Origin: JBGAQP01 sp044220635
Lineage (GTDB): Bacteria; Pseudomonadota; Gammaproteobacteria; Burkholderiales; Usitatibacteraceae
Assembly (NCBI GenBank): GCA_044220635.1
Contig: JBGAQP010000005.1
Span: 94,944-158,943, forward strand
Direction: 5' to 3'
Length of the DNA: 64,000 nt
Made by a program: the position numbers and the translations under genes. The notes beneath the pieces are model-generated. The model was not told the DNA's origin, searched no databases, and was given only the letters and a program-made list of their open reading frames with translations. Of this stretch, positions 16,498-25,516 are shown one piece after another (positions within the stretch are counted from its first letter, which is position 1; each line of letters opens with the position of its first letter).

Positions 16498-18465
16498 ATG
16501 TCCACCATCGAATCGGTCCTGCAAGAAAAACGCGTCTTCCATCCGCCGGAGAAGTGCGTCCGCGAAGCCACCATCTCCGGGATGGACGCGTACCGCGCGA
16601 TGTGCCGCGAGGCCGAGCAGGACTTCGAGGGGTTCTGGGCGAAGCTCGCCCGCGAGAACCTGCTCTGGCACAAGCCCTTCACCAAGACCCTCGACGAGTC
16701 GAACGCGCCTTTCTACAAGTGGTTCGAGGACGGCCAGCTCAACGCCTCGCACAACTGCCTCGACCGGCACCTGAAGACCCAGCCGAACAAGGTCGCAATC
16801 ATCTTCGAGGCCGACGACGGCAAGGTCACGAAGATCAGCTACAAGGACCTCTACCACCGCGTCTGCGAGCTCGCCAACGCCCTCAAGCAGCACGGCGTGA
16901 AGAAGGGCGACCGCGTGCTCGTCTACATGCCGATGTCGATCGAGGTCGTGGTCGCCATGCAGGCCTGCGCGCGGATCGGCGCCACGCACTCCGTCGTCTT
17001 CGGCGGCTTCTCGGCCAAGAGCCTCCAGGAGCGCATCATCGACGCGGGCGCGACCGAGGTGATCACGGCCGACGGGCAGTTCCGCGGCGGCAAGGAGATC
17101 CCGCTCAAGCCCGTGGTCGACGAGGCCTTCGCCATGGGCGGCTGCGAGAAGGTGAAGAACGTCATCGTCTACAAGCGCACCGGCTCGAGCGTGCCCATGC
17201 AGGCGCCGCGCGACAAGTGGTGGCACGACGTGGTCGCCGGGCAGCCGGGCGATTGCGAGCCCACCTGGGTCGAGGCCGAGCACCCGCTCTTCATCCTCTA
17301 CACCTCCGGGTCCACGGGCAAGCCCAAGGGCGTGCAGCACTCCACCGGCGGCTACATCCTCTGGGCGATGCTCACGATGAAGTGGGTGTTCGACTACAAG
17401 CCGACCGACGTCTTCTGGTGCACCGCGGACGTGGGCTGGGTGACGGGGCACACCTACATCACCTACGGCCCTCTCGCCGTGGGCGCCACCGAGGTGATGT
17501 TCGAGGGCGTGCCGACCTACCCGGACGCGGGCCGCTTCTGGAAGATGATCCAGGACCACAAGGTCAACGTGTTCTACACGGCGCCCACGGCGATCCGCTC
17601 GCTCATCAAGGCGGGGGGCGAGCTGCCGAAGAAGTACGACCTCTCGAGCCTGAGGATCCTGGGCACCGTCGGCGAGCCGATCAACCCCGAGGCCTGGATG
17701 TGGTACCACGAGACCGTCGGGCGCGGGCGCTGCCCGATCGTGGACACCTGGTGGCAGACGGAGACCGGCGGGCACCTCATCTCGCCGCTGCCCGGGGCGA
17801 CGCCCCTCAAGCCCGGCTCCTGCACCTTCCCCCTGCCGGGGATCATGGCCGACATCGTCGACGAGACCGGGCAGTCGGTCGGGCGCGGCAAGGGCGGGAT
17901 CCTCGTGCTCAAGCGCCCCTGGCCGGCGATGATCCGCACCATCTGGGGCGACCCGGAGCGCTTCCGGAAGAGCTACTACCCGGAGGACTTCCAGGGGCGT
18001 TACTACCTCGCGGGCGACGGTGCGACCTTCGACGAGGAGGGCTACATCCGCATCATGGGCCGGATCGACGACGTGCTGAACGTCTCCGGCCACCGCCTGG
18101 GGACGATGGAGATCGAATCCGCGCTCGTGGCGAACACGAAGCTCGTCGCGGAGGCCGCCGTGGTCGGGCGTCCCGACGACCTCACCGGCGAGGCGGTGGT
18201 CGCGTTCGTCGTCACCAAGGGGCCGCGCCCGACGGGCGAGGAGGCCAAGGCGATGGCGCGGGAGCTGCGCGACTGGGTCGCGAAGGAGATCGGACCCATC
18301 GCCAAGCCCAAGGACATCCGCTTCGGCGACAACCTGCCCAAGACCCGCTCCGGGAAGATCATGCGCCGGCTGCTGCGCGCGATCGCCAAGGGCGAGGCGA
18401 TCACGCAGGACGTCTCGACGCTGGAGAACCCCGCGATCCTCGACCAGCTCAAGCAGAACCTGTAG
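16498..18465 (+). CDS. acs: Acetyl-CoA synthetase
   Basis: A 655-residue AMP-forming enzyme that converts acetate, ATP and CoA to acetyl-CoA. It has the normal family length, LYTSGSTGKPKGVQHSTGGY (A3), the DVGWVTGHTYITYGPL acetate-pocket region with the Trp that limits chain length (WWQTETGG), and PKTRSGKIMRR with catalytic Lys620, the residue acetylated in Salmonella Acs. ATG 16498 has AGGAGGA eight bases upstream. The gene stands divergent from a CoA ligase/lyase pair and upstream of a CrbS/CrbR-type regulatory locus and symporter, consistent with acetate scavenging. A terminator follows. Confidence 0.97.
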   Translation: MSTIESVLQEKRVFHPPEKCVREATISGMDAYRAMCREAEQDFEGFWAKLARENLLWHKPFTKTLDESNAPFYKWFEDGQLNASHNCLDRHLKTQPNKVAIIFEADDGKVTKISYKDLYHRVCELANALKQHGVKKGDRVLVYMPMSIEVVVAMQACARIGATHSVVFGGFSAKSLQERIIDAGATEVITADGQFRGGKEIPLKPVVDEAFAMGGCEKVKNVIVYKRTGSSVPMQAPRDKWWHDVVAGQPGDCEPTWVEAEHPLFILYTSGSTGKPKGVQHSTGGYILWAMLTMKWVFDYKPTDVFWCTADVGWVTGHTYITYGPLAVGATEVMFEGVPTYPDAGRFWKMIQDHKVNVFYTAPTAIRSLIKAGGELPKKYDLSSLRILGTVGEPINPEAWMWYHETVGRGRCPIVDTWWQTETGGHLISPLPGATPLKPGSCTFPLPGIMADIVDETGQSVGRGKGGILVLKRPWPAMIRTIWGDPERFRKSYYPEDFQGRYYLAGDGATFDEEGYIRIMGRIDDVLNVSGHRLGTMEIESALVANTKLVAEAAVVGRPDDLTGEAVVAFVVTKGPRPTGEEAKAMARELRDWVAKEIGPIAKPKDIRFGDNLPKTRSGKIMRRLLRAIAKGEAITQDVSTLENPAILDQLKQNL

Positions 18466-18481
18466 CCGCCCGCGCGCCGGG

Positions 18482-18517
18482 AAACGGGACGGAGCCGCGG
18501 GGCGCCGTCCCGTTTTT
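18482..18517 (+). terminator. Rho-independent terminator after acs
   Basis: An 11-base stem AAACGGGACGG with its complement CCGTCCCGTTT, loop about 12 bases, running into a T5 tract. It ends acs and separates it from the DUF294/CBS gene. Confidence 0.85.
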
Positions 18518-18567
18518 CCTTTGACGCGCGTCATGCCGCCGGCCCCGGCCCCTGACACACTGCCCCC

Positions 18568-20475
18568 ATGACCGAACGCAAGCCCCCGCCGCTGCTCGTC
18601 GCCGCGACCATCGAGGTGCTGCGGCGCCACGCCCCCTTCGACGCGATGGAGGACTCCGACCTCGCGGAGCTCGCGGGGCGGCTGCGGCTGCGCTATTTCG
18701 CCAAGGGCGCGGTGATCCTCTCGCCCGCGAGCGGCACGGTGAACACGCTCTTCATCATCCAGCGCGGCGCCGTCAAGGCCGAGGACCCCTCGGCCACCGC
18801 GCTCGACCACGCCGTGTTCTCGCTCGCCCCCGGGGAGTGCTTCCCCGTGGGAGCGCTCATCGGGCGACGGCCCACGACGCTGCGCTACGCGGCGTGCATC
18901 GACACCTTCTGCTACGTGCTCGAGGAGCCGTCGTTCCAGGTCCTCATGGGCCGCAGCCGCGAGTTCCACGCGTTCTGCACGCGCCGGCTCGCGCACCTGC
19001 TCGAGCAGTCGCGCCAGGGCATCCGCCAGACCTACGCGGGACGGGCCTCGAACGAGCTCACGATGGCCTCGCCGCTGCGCGCGGCGCTGCGCCGCGCGCC
19101 GGTGACGCTCGCCTCGACCACGATCATCCGCGCCGTGCTCGAGCTGATGAAGGCGAAGCGCATCGGCTCGGTGGTCCTCACGGGCCCGGACGGGGCCCCC
19201 GAGGGGATCTTCACCCAGACCGACGTGCTCGACCGCGTGGCGCTCGCGGGGATGGACCTCGCGCGGCCGGTGGCCGACGTGATGACGCGCGATCCCGTGA
19301 CGCTGCCGGCGACGAGCCCCGCGGCCGAGGCCGCGCACCTCATGGCGCGCCACGGATTCCGGCACGTCGTGGTGATGGACGGCGACCGGCTCGCAGGCGT
19401 GATCTCCGAGCGCGACCTCTTCTCGCTGCAGCGCCTGTCGATGCAGGGGCTGCGCAAGGAGATCCGCCAGGCCGACGGCACCGAGGCGCTCGCCTTCGTC
19501 GCGCGCGACGTGCGCGCGCTCGCCGCGGCGATGCTCGCCCAGGGCATCGCCGCCGAGCAGCTCACGCAGTTCGTGACCGCGCTGAACGACGCGCTCGTCG
19601 TGCGCGCGCTCGAGCTCGCCGGGGAGCGCCACGAGGTGGGCGGCCTCGGCTTCTGCTGGATCGGGCTGGGCAGCGAGGGCCGCATGGAGCAGACGCTCGC
19701 CACCGACCAGGACAACGCGATCATCATCCCCGACGAGGTCGAGGGCGGCGTCGCGGCGGCCAAGGAACGCCTGCTCGCCTTCGCGGGCGACGTGAACGTG
19801 ACGCTCGACGCCTGCGGCTTCCCCTTGTGCAAGGGCGACATCATGGCGAGGAACCCCCAATGGTGCCTGGGCCTCGTGGAATGGAAGGACCGCTTCGACG
19901 ACTGGATGCGAAACGCCCACCCCGAGGCGCTGCTCAACGCCGCGATCTTCTTCGATTTCCGCGCGCTCGCGGGCGACGCCGCGCTCGCGGAGAAGCTGCG
20001 CGCCTTCCTCCTCGGCAAGGTCAAGGACCGGCCCGCGTTCCTGCGCCAGATGGCGGCCAACGCGCTGCAGGTGCGCTCGCCCCTGGGGCTGCTGGGCGAG
20101 ATCGCCGTCGACGAGTCGGCGGGCGGCACGCTCGACCTGAAGCTCCACGGCTCGCGGCCCTTCGTGGACGTCGCGCGCATCCTCGCGCTCGCCAACGGCG
20201 TGGGCGCGACCGCGACCGCCGACCGCCTGCGGCAGGCGGGCTCTCGCGCGCGCATGAGCCCCGACGAGATCGACACGGCGCTCGACGCGTTCCACTTCAT
20301 CCAGATGCTGCGCCTTCGCAACCAGGACGCCATCGACAAGGGCGCGGGCGGCGGCGCGGGGCCCAACCGGATCGATCCCGGGACGCTCAACTCGCTCGAC
20401 CGGCGCATCCTCAAGGAGTCGCTGCGCCAGGCGCGCAAGCTCCAGAGCCGCATCGCCCTCGACTACCAGCTGTGA
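18568..20475 (+). CDS. Cyclic-nucleotide-binding / CBS / DUF294 nucleotidyltransferase-like protein
   Basis: A 635-residue cytoplasmic protein. Its domains in order are a cNMP-binding-like beta-roll (about 15-135), a pair of CBS domains (about 165-290; VMTRDPVTLPATSP is typical), a DUF294 domain related to GlnD uridylyltransferase (about 315-450) with GSEGRMEQTLATDQDNA, and a C-terminal DUF294_C helical domain. The GS and DxD-like acids suggest nucleotidyl transfer, but no member's reaction is known to me. It precedes the exonuclease with a GTGA overlap. This pair commonly accompanies acetate-switch genes, suggesting a role in monitoring energy or nucleotide state. Confidence 0.85.
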   Translation: MTERKPPPLLVAATIEVLRRHAPFDAMEDSDLAELAGRLRLRYFAKGAVILSPASGTVNTLFIIQRGAVKAEDPSATALDHAVFSLAPGECFPVGALIGRRPTTLRYAACIDTFCYVLEEPSFQVLMGRSREFHAFCTRRLAHLLEQSRQGIRQTYAGRASNELTMASPLRAALRRAPVTLASTTIIRAVLELMKAKRIGSVVLTGPDGAPEGIFTQTDVLDRVALAGMDLARPVADVMTRDPVTLPATSPAAEAAHLMARHGFRHVVVMDGDRLAGVISERDLFSLQRLSMQGLRKEIRQADGTEALAFVARDVRALAAAMLAQGIAAEQLTQFVTALNDALVVRALELAGERHEVGGLGFCWIGLGSEGRMEQTLATDQDNAIIIPDEVEGGVAAAKERLLAFAGDVNVTLDACGFPLCKGDIMARNPQWCLGLVEWKDRFDDWMRNAHPEALLNAAIFFDFRALAGDAALAEKLRAFLLGKVKDRPAFLRQMAANALQVRSPLGLLGEIAVDESAGGTLDLKLHGSRPFVDVARILALANGVGATATADRLRQAGSRARMSPDEIDTALDAFHFIQMLRLRNQDAIDKGAGGGAGPNRIDPGTLNSLDRRILKESLRQARKLQSRIALDYQL

Positions 20476-21173
20476 GCGAGCTCTTCCCCTGGGTGCTGCC
20501 CTGGCGCCGGCCGCGGCTCGGTCCCGCCGAGGCGCAGGCGCTGCGGCGCTGGAAGGGGCTCGCCGAGCCCGACCGCTCCCGCCCGGCGGCGAGCGGGCGC
20601 TGGGTCGTCGTGGACGTGGAGACGAGCGGGCTCGACGCGCAGCGCGACGCGCTCATCGCGATCGGCGCGCTCGCGATGCGCGACGGCGACGTCGACCTCG
20701 GCGACAGCTTCGAGGTGGTGCTGCGCCAGGACGCGCCCAGCGCCGACGCGAACATCGAGGTGCACGGCATCGGCGGCACCGAGCAGCTCGAGGGCGAGGA
20801 GCCCGCGGCGGCGCTCGCCGCGTTCCTCGCGTTCATCGGCAAGGACCCGCTCGTCGCCTACCACGCGCCCTTCGACGCGCTGATGCTCGCGCGCGCGCTC
20901 GCGCGCCACCTGGGCCTTCGCTTCCAGCGCCCCTGGCTCGACCTCGCGGAGGTCGCACCCCTCGCCTGGCCGGGCCTCACGGGGTCGCGGCGCGGCCTCG
21001 ACGCCTGGCTCGAGGCCCTCCAGATCCCGGTCGCCTTCCGCCACCGCGCGATCGCCGACTGCCTCGCGACCGCCCAGCTCTTCGCGGCGTTCCTGCCGCA
21101 CGCCCCGCGCCTGGGCGCGCCGAGCGCGGCCGACCTCGTCGATCTCGCCGCCAACCGCCACTGGGTCCGGTGA
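20472..21173 (+). CDS. DnaQ-like 3'-5' exonuclease
   Basis: A 233-residue protein of the DEDDh exonuclease family. Exo I is VVVDVETSGLD (catalytic Asp/Glu), Exo II is VAYHAPFDALMLARAL and Exo III is HRAIADCLATAQLF with the His and final Asp. About 40 residues precede the domain. It starts at GTG 20472, which overlaps the stop of the DUF294 gene (GTGA), so the two are coupled. It resembles stand-alone polymerase-III-epsilon-like proteins found next to DUF294 genes, not the main DnaQ. Substrate (DNA, RNA or nucleotide second messenger) is unknown. Confidence 0.85.
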   Translation: MSELFPWVLPWRRPRLGPAEAQALRRWKGLAEPDRSRPAASGRWVVVDVETSGLDAQRDALIAIGALAMRDGDVDLGDSFEVVLRQDAPSADANIEVHGIGGTEQLEGEEPAAALAAFLAFIGKDPLVAYHAPFDALMLARALARHLGLRFQRPWLDLAEVAPLAWPGLTGSRRGLDAWLEALQIPVAFRHRAIADCLATAQLFAAFLPHAPRLGAPSAADLVDLAANRHWVR

Positions 21174-21187
21174 GCCCGGCCCGGGCG

Positions 21188-21216
21188 TTGACAAGCGCGG
21201 CGCCCCCACCTTTACT
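21188..21216 (+). promoter_or_regulatory. Sigma-70 promoter before the CrbS-type operon
   Basis: A perfect -35 TTGACA (21188-21193), 17 bases, then TTTACT (21211-21216), 4 of 6 to TATAAT. The implied start is near 21223, about 42 bases before the small membrane-protein gene. Confidence 0.6.
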
Positions 21217-21264
21217 AGCGGCGGGAGGGGCGAGGCGCCCCGCGAACCGTCGAGGAGGAGCGCG

Positions 21265-21462
21265 ATGAGGAAGCCGGGCTGGCGTGCCGCGAGGCTCGCG
21301 TGCCTTTTCCTGCTCGGCTGCCTCCTCTTCAACTATCCCCTGCTCGCGCTCTTCAACGTGGGCGGCTCGGTGCTCGGGGTGCCGGTCCTCTACGCGTACA
21401 TCTTCGCCGCCTGGGCGCTGCTCGTGGCGCTGGTCGCCGCGGTGATGGAACGCCGGGACTAG
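21265..21462 (+). CDS. Small two-helix membrane protein upstream of crbS
   Basis: A 65-residue protein with two hydrophobic stretches (about 9-30 and 36-60) joined by FNVGGSVLGVPV, and an ERRD end, so probably a helical hairpin in the inner membrane. ATG 21265 has GAGGAGGAG about ten bases upstream. The layout recalls DUF3311-like small proteins found ahead of sodium:solute symporters. It is 13 bases from the transporter-kinase gene and behind a good promoter. It could be an auxiliary subunit of the CrbS transporter-like domain; no function is known. Confidence 0.75.
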   Translation: MRKPGWRAARLACLFLLGCLLFNYPLLALFNVGGSVLGVPVLYAYIFAAWALLVALVAAVMERRD

Positions 21463-21475
21463 GGGGGTCCCGAGC

Positions 21476-24241
21476 GTGCTCGCCGGCTGGGTGATCGTCA
21501 CCGTCTCCTTCGCCTACATCGGGCTGCTCTTCGCGATCGCCTACTACGCCGACAAGCGCGCGGAGGTCGGCCGCTCGGTCATCGCCAATCCCTGGATCTA
21601 CAGCCTGTCGCTCGCCGTGTACGCCACGGCCTGGACCTTCTACGGCAGCGTCGGGCGCGCGGCGAGCGATGGCGTGGGGTTCCTGCCGATCTACATCGGC
21701 CCGACGCTCATGATCGTCCTGTGGTGGTTCGTGGTGCGCAAGATGATCCGCATCGCGAAGTTGAACCGCATCACCTCGCTCGCCGACTTCGTCGCCTCGC
21801 GCTACGGCCGCAGCGCCCTCGTGGGCGGGATCGTCACCGTGATCGCGGTGATCGGGATCCTGCCCTACATCTCGCTGCAGCTGAAGGCGGTCTCCAACAG
21901 CTTCCAGATCCTGCTCCAGTATCCCGAGATCGTGATGCCGCAGCGCACCGGGTCGCTCGCCGTGATGCAGGACACGGCGTTCTACATCGCGCTCTTCCTC
22001 GCGCTCTTCACGATCGCCTTCGGCACCCGCCACCTCGACGCCGCGGAGCGCCACGAGGGCATGGTCGCGGCGATCGCCTTCGAGTCGATCGTCAAGCTCG
22101 TCGCCTTCCTCGCCGTCGGCATCTTCGTCACCTTCGCGATGTACGACGGATTCGGGGACGTCTTCGGCCGCGCGGCCCAGCGCCCCGACCTCGAGGTGCT
22201 GATGGCCCCGCTCGCGGGAGCGGCGGGGGGCTACGCGAGCTGGGTCTGGCTCACGGTGCTCTCCATGCTCGCGATCGTCTTCCTGCCCCGGCAGTTCCAG
22301 GTCGCGGTCATCGAGAACGTCGACGAGAAGCACCTCAAGCGCGCGATGTGGATCTTCCCGACGTACATGATCGCGATCAACCTGTTCGTGCTGCCGATCG
22401 CCTTCGGGGGGCTGCTCCACTTCCCGCTGGGCAACGTCGACGCGGACACCTTCGTGCTGACCCTGCCCATGGCGCACCACGCCGAGTGGCTCGCCCTGCT
22501 CGTGTTCATCGGCGGGCTGTCCGCCGCCACGGGCATGGTGATCGTCGAGACCATCGCGCTCTCGACGATGGTGTGCAACGACCTCGTGATGCCGGTGCTG
22601 CTGCGCATCCGGGCGCTGCGCCTCACCGAGCAGCGCGACCTCTCGAGCCTGCTGCTCGACATCCGGCGCGCGGCGATCGTCGGCATCCTGATGCTCGGCT
22701 ACTTCTACTACCTGCTCGCGGGCGAGGCCTACGCGCTGGTGTCCATCGGCCTCATCTCCTTCGCGGCGGTCGCGCAGTTCGCCCCGGCCGTGATCGGCGG
22801 GCTCTACTGGAAGGGCGGCACCCGGGCGGGGGCGCTCGCGGGCCTGCTCGCGGGCTTCGCCCTGTGGGCGTACACGCTGCTCCTGCCCGCCTTCGCGAAG
22901 TCCGACTGGATCGGCGTGGACCTCCTCGCCCACGGCCCCTTCGGGATCGAGCTGCTCAAGCCCACGCAGCTCTTCGGCCTGGCGGGGCTCGATCCCACGA
23001 CCCACGCGATGATCTGGAGCCTCATCGCCAACGCAGGGCTCTACGTCGCCGTGTCGGTGCTCGGCCGCCAGGGCGCGGCGGAGCACGCCCAGGCCACGCT
23101 CTTCGTCGACGTCTTCCGGCAGACCGGCGAGCGCGGGCCGCAGTGGCGCGGGACGGCCTCGGCCTCGGCGCTGCAGACCCTCCTCGGACGCTTCGTCGGC
23201 CCCCCGCGTGCGGCCGAGCTCTTCAGCGCGTACGCCCGCGACCGGGGCCTCGAGAGCGTGGCCGAACTCGAGGGCGACGGCGACCTCGTGCGCTTCGCGG
23301 AGCTGCAGCTCGCCGGGGCCATCGGCGCGGCCTCCGCGCGCGCGATGGTCGCCACCGTGGCGCAGGAGGAGCCCCTGGGGATCGAGGAGGTGATGACGAT
23401 CCTCGACGAGGCCTCGCAGGTGATCGCCTACAGCCACCAGCTCGAGGAGAAGCAGAGCGAGCTCGAGGCGGCCACGCGCGACCTGCAGGCGGCCAACGAG
23501 CGCCTGAAGGAGCTCGACCGGATGAAGGACGACTTCATCTCGACCGTGACCCACGAGCTGCGCACGCCCCTCACCTCGATCCGCGCCTTCTCCGAGATCC
23601 TGCACGACAACCCCGACCTCGACGCCGGCGAGCGCCAGCGCTTCCTGGGGCTCGTGATCAAGGAGTCCGAGCGGCTCACCCGCCTCATCAACCAGGTCCT
23701 CGATCTCGCGAAGCTCGAGTCCGGGCTCGCCGAGTGGCATCCCTCGGAGCTCGACCTGCGCGAGATCGTGCGCGAGGCGGTGGAGTCCACGAGCGCGGTG
23801 TTCCGCTCGCGCGGCGTGGCGGTCGAGACCCGGATCGCGCCGCTCGTGCCGCCGGTGCGCGCCGACCGCGACCGGCTGATGCAGGTGATCCTGAACCTGC
23901 TCTCGAACGCGGTGAAGTTCTCCCCCGAGGGCACCGGGCGGGTGCAGCTGCGCCTCGCCCCCGAGGGCGGGAGCGTGCGCCTCGACGTGGAGGACAACGG
24001 CGTGGGCATCAGCCCCGAGCACCAGGCGATGATCTTCGAGAAGTTCCGCCAGGTCGGCGACACGCTCACGCAGAAGCCCGCGGGCACGGGCCTGGGACTG
24101 CCCATCTGCCGGCGCATCATCGGCCACTTCGGCGGACGCCTCTGGGTGGCGAGCGCCCCCGGCCGCGGGTCGGTCTTCTCGTTCTCGCTGCCGGCGATCG
24201 AGGCCGCCTCGCTCGCCGGGCGGCGGGCGGCGAGCGCCTGA
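21476..24241 (+). CDS. crbS: CrbS-type transporter-like sensor histidine kinase
   Basis: A 921-residue hybrid. Residues 1 to about 500 form a SLC5 sodium:solute-symporter-like domain with about 13 membrane helices. About 545-640 is a STAC-like linker domain, about 645-680 a coiled coil (QLEEKQSELEAATRDLQAAN), then HisKA with STVTHELRTPLTS (His693) and an ATPase domain with NLLSNAVKFSPE, DNGVGI and GTGLGLPICRR. It has no receiver domain; one is encoded separately just downstream. CrbS of Vibrio and Pseudomonas with CrbR controls acs in the acetate switch. The start is GTG 21476. Ligand may be acetate or another small acid; inference from context. Confidence 0.85.
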   Translation: MLAGWVIVTVSFAYIGLLFAIAYYADKRAEVGRSVIANPWIYSLSLAVYATAWTFYGSVGRAASDGVGFLPIYIGPTLMIVLWWFVVRKMIRIAKLNRITSLADFVASRYGRSALVGGIVTVIAVIGILPYISLQLKAVSNSFQILLQYPEIVMPQRTGSLAVMQDTAFYIALFLALFTIAFGTRHLDAAERHEGMVAAIAFESIVKLVAFLAVGIFVTFAMYDGFGDVFGRAAQRPDLEVLMAPLAGAAGGYASWVWLTVLSMLAIVFLPRQFQVAVIENVDEKHLKRAMWIFPTYMIAINLFVLPIAFGGLLHFPLGNVDADTFVLTLPMAHHAEWLALLVFIGGLSAATGMVIVETIALSTMVCNDLVMPVLLRIRALRLTEQRDLSSLLLDIRRAAIVGILMLGYFYYLLAGEAYALVSIGLISFAAVAQFAPAVIGGLYWKGGTRAGALAGLLAGFALWAYTLLLPAFAKSDWIGVDLLAHGPFGIELLKPTQLFGLAGLDPTTHAMIWSLIANAGLYVAVSVLGRQGAAEHAQATLFVDVFRQTGERGPQWRGTASASALQTLLGRFVGPPRAAELFSAYARDRGLESVAELEGDGDLVRFAELQLAGAIGAASARAMVATVAQEEPLGIEEVMTILDEASQVIAYSHQLEEKQSELEAATRDLQAANERLKELDRMKDDFISTVTHELRTPLTSIRAFSEILHDNPDLDAGERQRFLGLVIKESERLTRLINQVLDLAKLESGLAEWHPSELDLREIVREAVESTSAVFRSRGVAVETRIAPLVPPVRADRDRLMQVILNLLSNAVKFSPEGTGRVQLRLAPEGGSVRLDVEDNGVGISPEHQAMIFEKFRQVGDTLTQKPAGTGLGLPICRRIIGHFGGRLWVASAPGRGSVFSFSLPAIEAASLAGRRAASA

Positions 24242-24250
24242 GCGCCGCCC

Positions 24251-24661
24251 GTGGCCGCCCGCGTGCTGATCGCCGAGGACGAGGAGAGCATCCTCGCCTC
24301 CCTCGAGTTCCTGATGCAGCGGGCCGGGTTCGAGCCGCGCGTGGCCCGCGACGGCGAGCAGGCGCTCGCCGAGGTGGCGCGCTTCCGGCCCCGGGTGGTG
24401 ATCCTCGACCTGATGCTGCCGCTGAAGAGCGGGCTCGAGGTCTGCCGCGCGATCCGCGCCGACCCCGGCCTTCGTGGCACGCGCGTGCTCATGCTCACCG
24501 CCAAGGGGGGCGTGAACGAGGTCGCGCGGGGGCTCACGGCGGGGGCCGACGACTACCTCATCAAGCCGTTTTCCACCCACGACCTCGTGGCCCGGGTGCG
24601 GGCCCTGGTCGACGACGCCCTGCCCGGCCCCGGGGTCCCGGACGGGGGGCCGCCGCGATGA
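24251..24661 (+). CDS. Stand-alone receiver-domain response regulator
   Basis: A 136-residue protein that is almost entirely one receiver domain: acidic pair near residues 10-12, phospho-acceptor Asp53 (VVILDLMLP), conserved Thr in LMLTAKGG and Lys in YLIKPFS. It has no output domain. GTG 24251 lies nine bases after the kinase stop, and its own stop overlaps the next regulator (ATGA). Since some CrbS-type kinases carry a C-terminal receiver, this looks like that receiver as a separate gene, acting as phosphate sink or relay between kinase and LuxR-type regulator. Confidence 0.85.
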   Translation: MAARVLIAEDEESILASLEFLMQRAGFEPRVARDGEQALAEVARFRPRVVILDLMLPLKSGLEVCRAIRADPGLRGTRVLMLTAKGGVNEVARGLTAGADDYLIKPFSTHDLVARVRALVDDALPGPGVPDGGPPR

Positions 24662-25323
24662 GCGCCGAGCCCACCGTCTACGTGATCGACGACGACGAGT
24701 CGATCCGCGAGCTCCTCGCCTGGCTCATGAAGAGAAACGGCATCCGCGTCGAGACCTTCGCCAACGCCCGCAGCTTCCTCAAGGCCTGGCGCCCGGACGC
24801 CCCGGGGTGCCTCGTGCTCGACCTCTACATGCCCGGCATGAGCGGCCTCGACCTGCAGCAGTACCTCATCGACCACGGCATCGAGATGCCGGTCGTCTTC
24901 CTCTCGGGGCAGGCGGACGTGCCCAAGGCCGTGCGCGCGGTGAAGAGCGGGGCGATCGACTTCATCGAGAAGCCCTTCGACTACCGGCGGATCGTCGCCG
25001 TCGTCCAGGAATGCCTGCGCCGCGACGCGGACGGCCGCGCCCGGCGCCTGCGCCAGAAGGAGCTCTCGGGCAAGCTCTCGAGCCTCACCCAGCGCGAGCG
25101 CGAGGTGCTCGACTGCGTGGTCGCGGGCAAGCTCAACCGCGTCATCGCCGAGGAGCTCGACATCAGCATCAAGACCGTCGAGGCCCACCGCGCGAAGATC
25201 ATGGAGAAGCTCGCCGTGAGCTCGGTCGCCGAGCTGGTCCAGGCCGCGCTCGCCGCCCGCGGGGCCGACCGGGGCGGGGATCCGGCCCCGGCGGGCGGCC
25301 GGGCGCCCGAGGCGGGCGGGTAG
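24658..25323 (+). CDS. crbR: CrbR-type LuxR/FixJ-family response regulator
   Basis: A 221-residue regulator. The receiver (residues 5-120) has Asp55 (LVLDLYMPGMSG) and Lys in FIEKPFDY. The C-terminal LuxR-type helix-turn-helix contains LTQREREVLDCVVAGKLNRVIAEELDISIKTVEAHRAKIMEKL. The tail is Gly/Pro/Ala-rich and probably disordered. It overlaps the receiver-only gene by four bases. With the CrbS-type kinase and acs in the neighbourhood it is best called CrbR-like, the activator of acs and of acid-uptake genes. The palindromic site before acs and the region 25324-25516 are candidate targets. Confidence 0.8.
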   Translation: MSAEPTVYVIDDDESIRELLAWLMKRNGIRVETFANARSFLKAWRPDAPGCLVLDLYMPGMSGLDLQQYLIDHGIEMPVVFLSGQADVPKAVRAVKSGAIDFIEKPFDYRRIVAVVQECLRRDADGRARRLRQKELSGKLSSLTQREREVLDCVVAGKLNRVIAEELDISIKTVEAHRAKIMEKLAVSSVAELVQAALAARGADRGGDPAPAGGRAPEAGG

Positions 25324-25516
25324 GGTTTACCCCAATTGGCGGGCCCGCCGCGCGGGGTTTAGCATCAGGCGCCTACTGGAGGGGGGCCACCCAAGAACAA
25401 AATCCGGACGGCCGGTCCGGCCCGCTCGCGCGGGACCGGGAATGCCCGGCCGTCACGGGGTGGTGGCTGCACCGACCCAACCTCCCGACCGCCATCGAAT
25501 ACAAGGAGGAAAAGCG
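25324..25516 (+). promoter_or_regulatory. Control region with nested inverted repeat before the symporter operon
   Basis: This 193-bp gap holds no gene. It includes GTTTACCCC near 25324 and GGGGTTTAGC near 25354. A two-tier inverted repeat spans 25407-25454: outer arms GACGGCCGG/CCGGCCGTC and an inner CCCGC-TCGC-GCGGG stem. AAGGAGG lies at 25503-25509 ahead of ATG 25517. The repeat could fold in the transcript leader or end upstream transcription; no T-tract follows. Confidence 0.4.

Noticed and set aside
16447..20295. 1282-codon open frame on the minus strand opposite acs and the DUF294 gene
   Set aside because: It is the antisense shadow of two well-supported genes. In DNA this GC-rich, stops are rare on the opposite strand; the translation is dominated by Arg, Gly, Ala, His and Val and shows no domain.
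21353..24580. 1075-codon open frame on the minus strand opposite the CrbS-type kinase
   Set aside because: Antisense shadow; His/Asp/Glu/Val-rich text with no fold signature.
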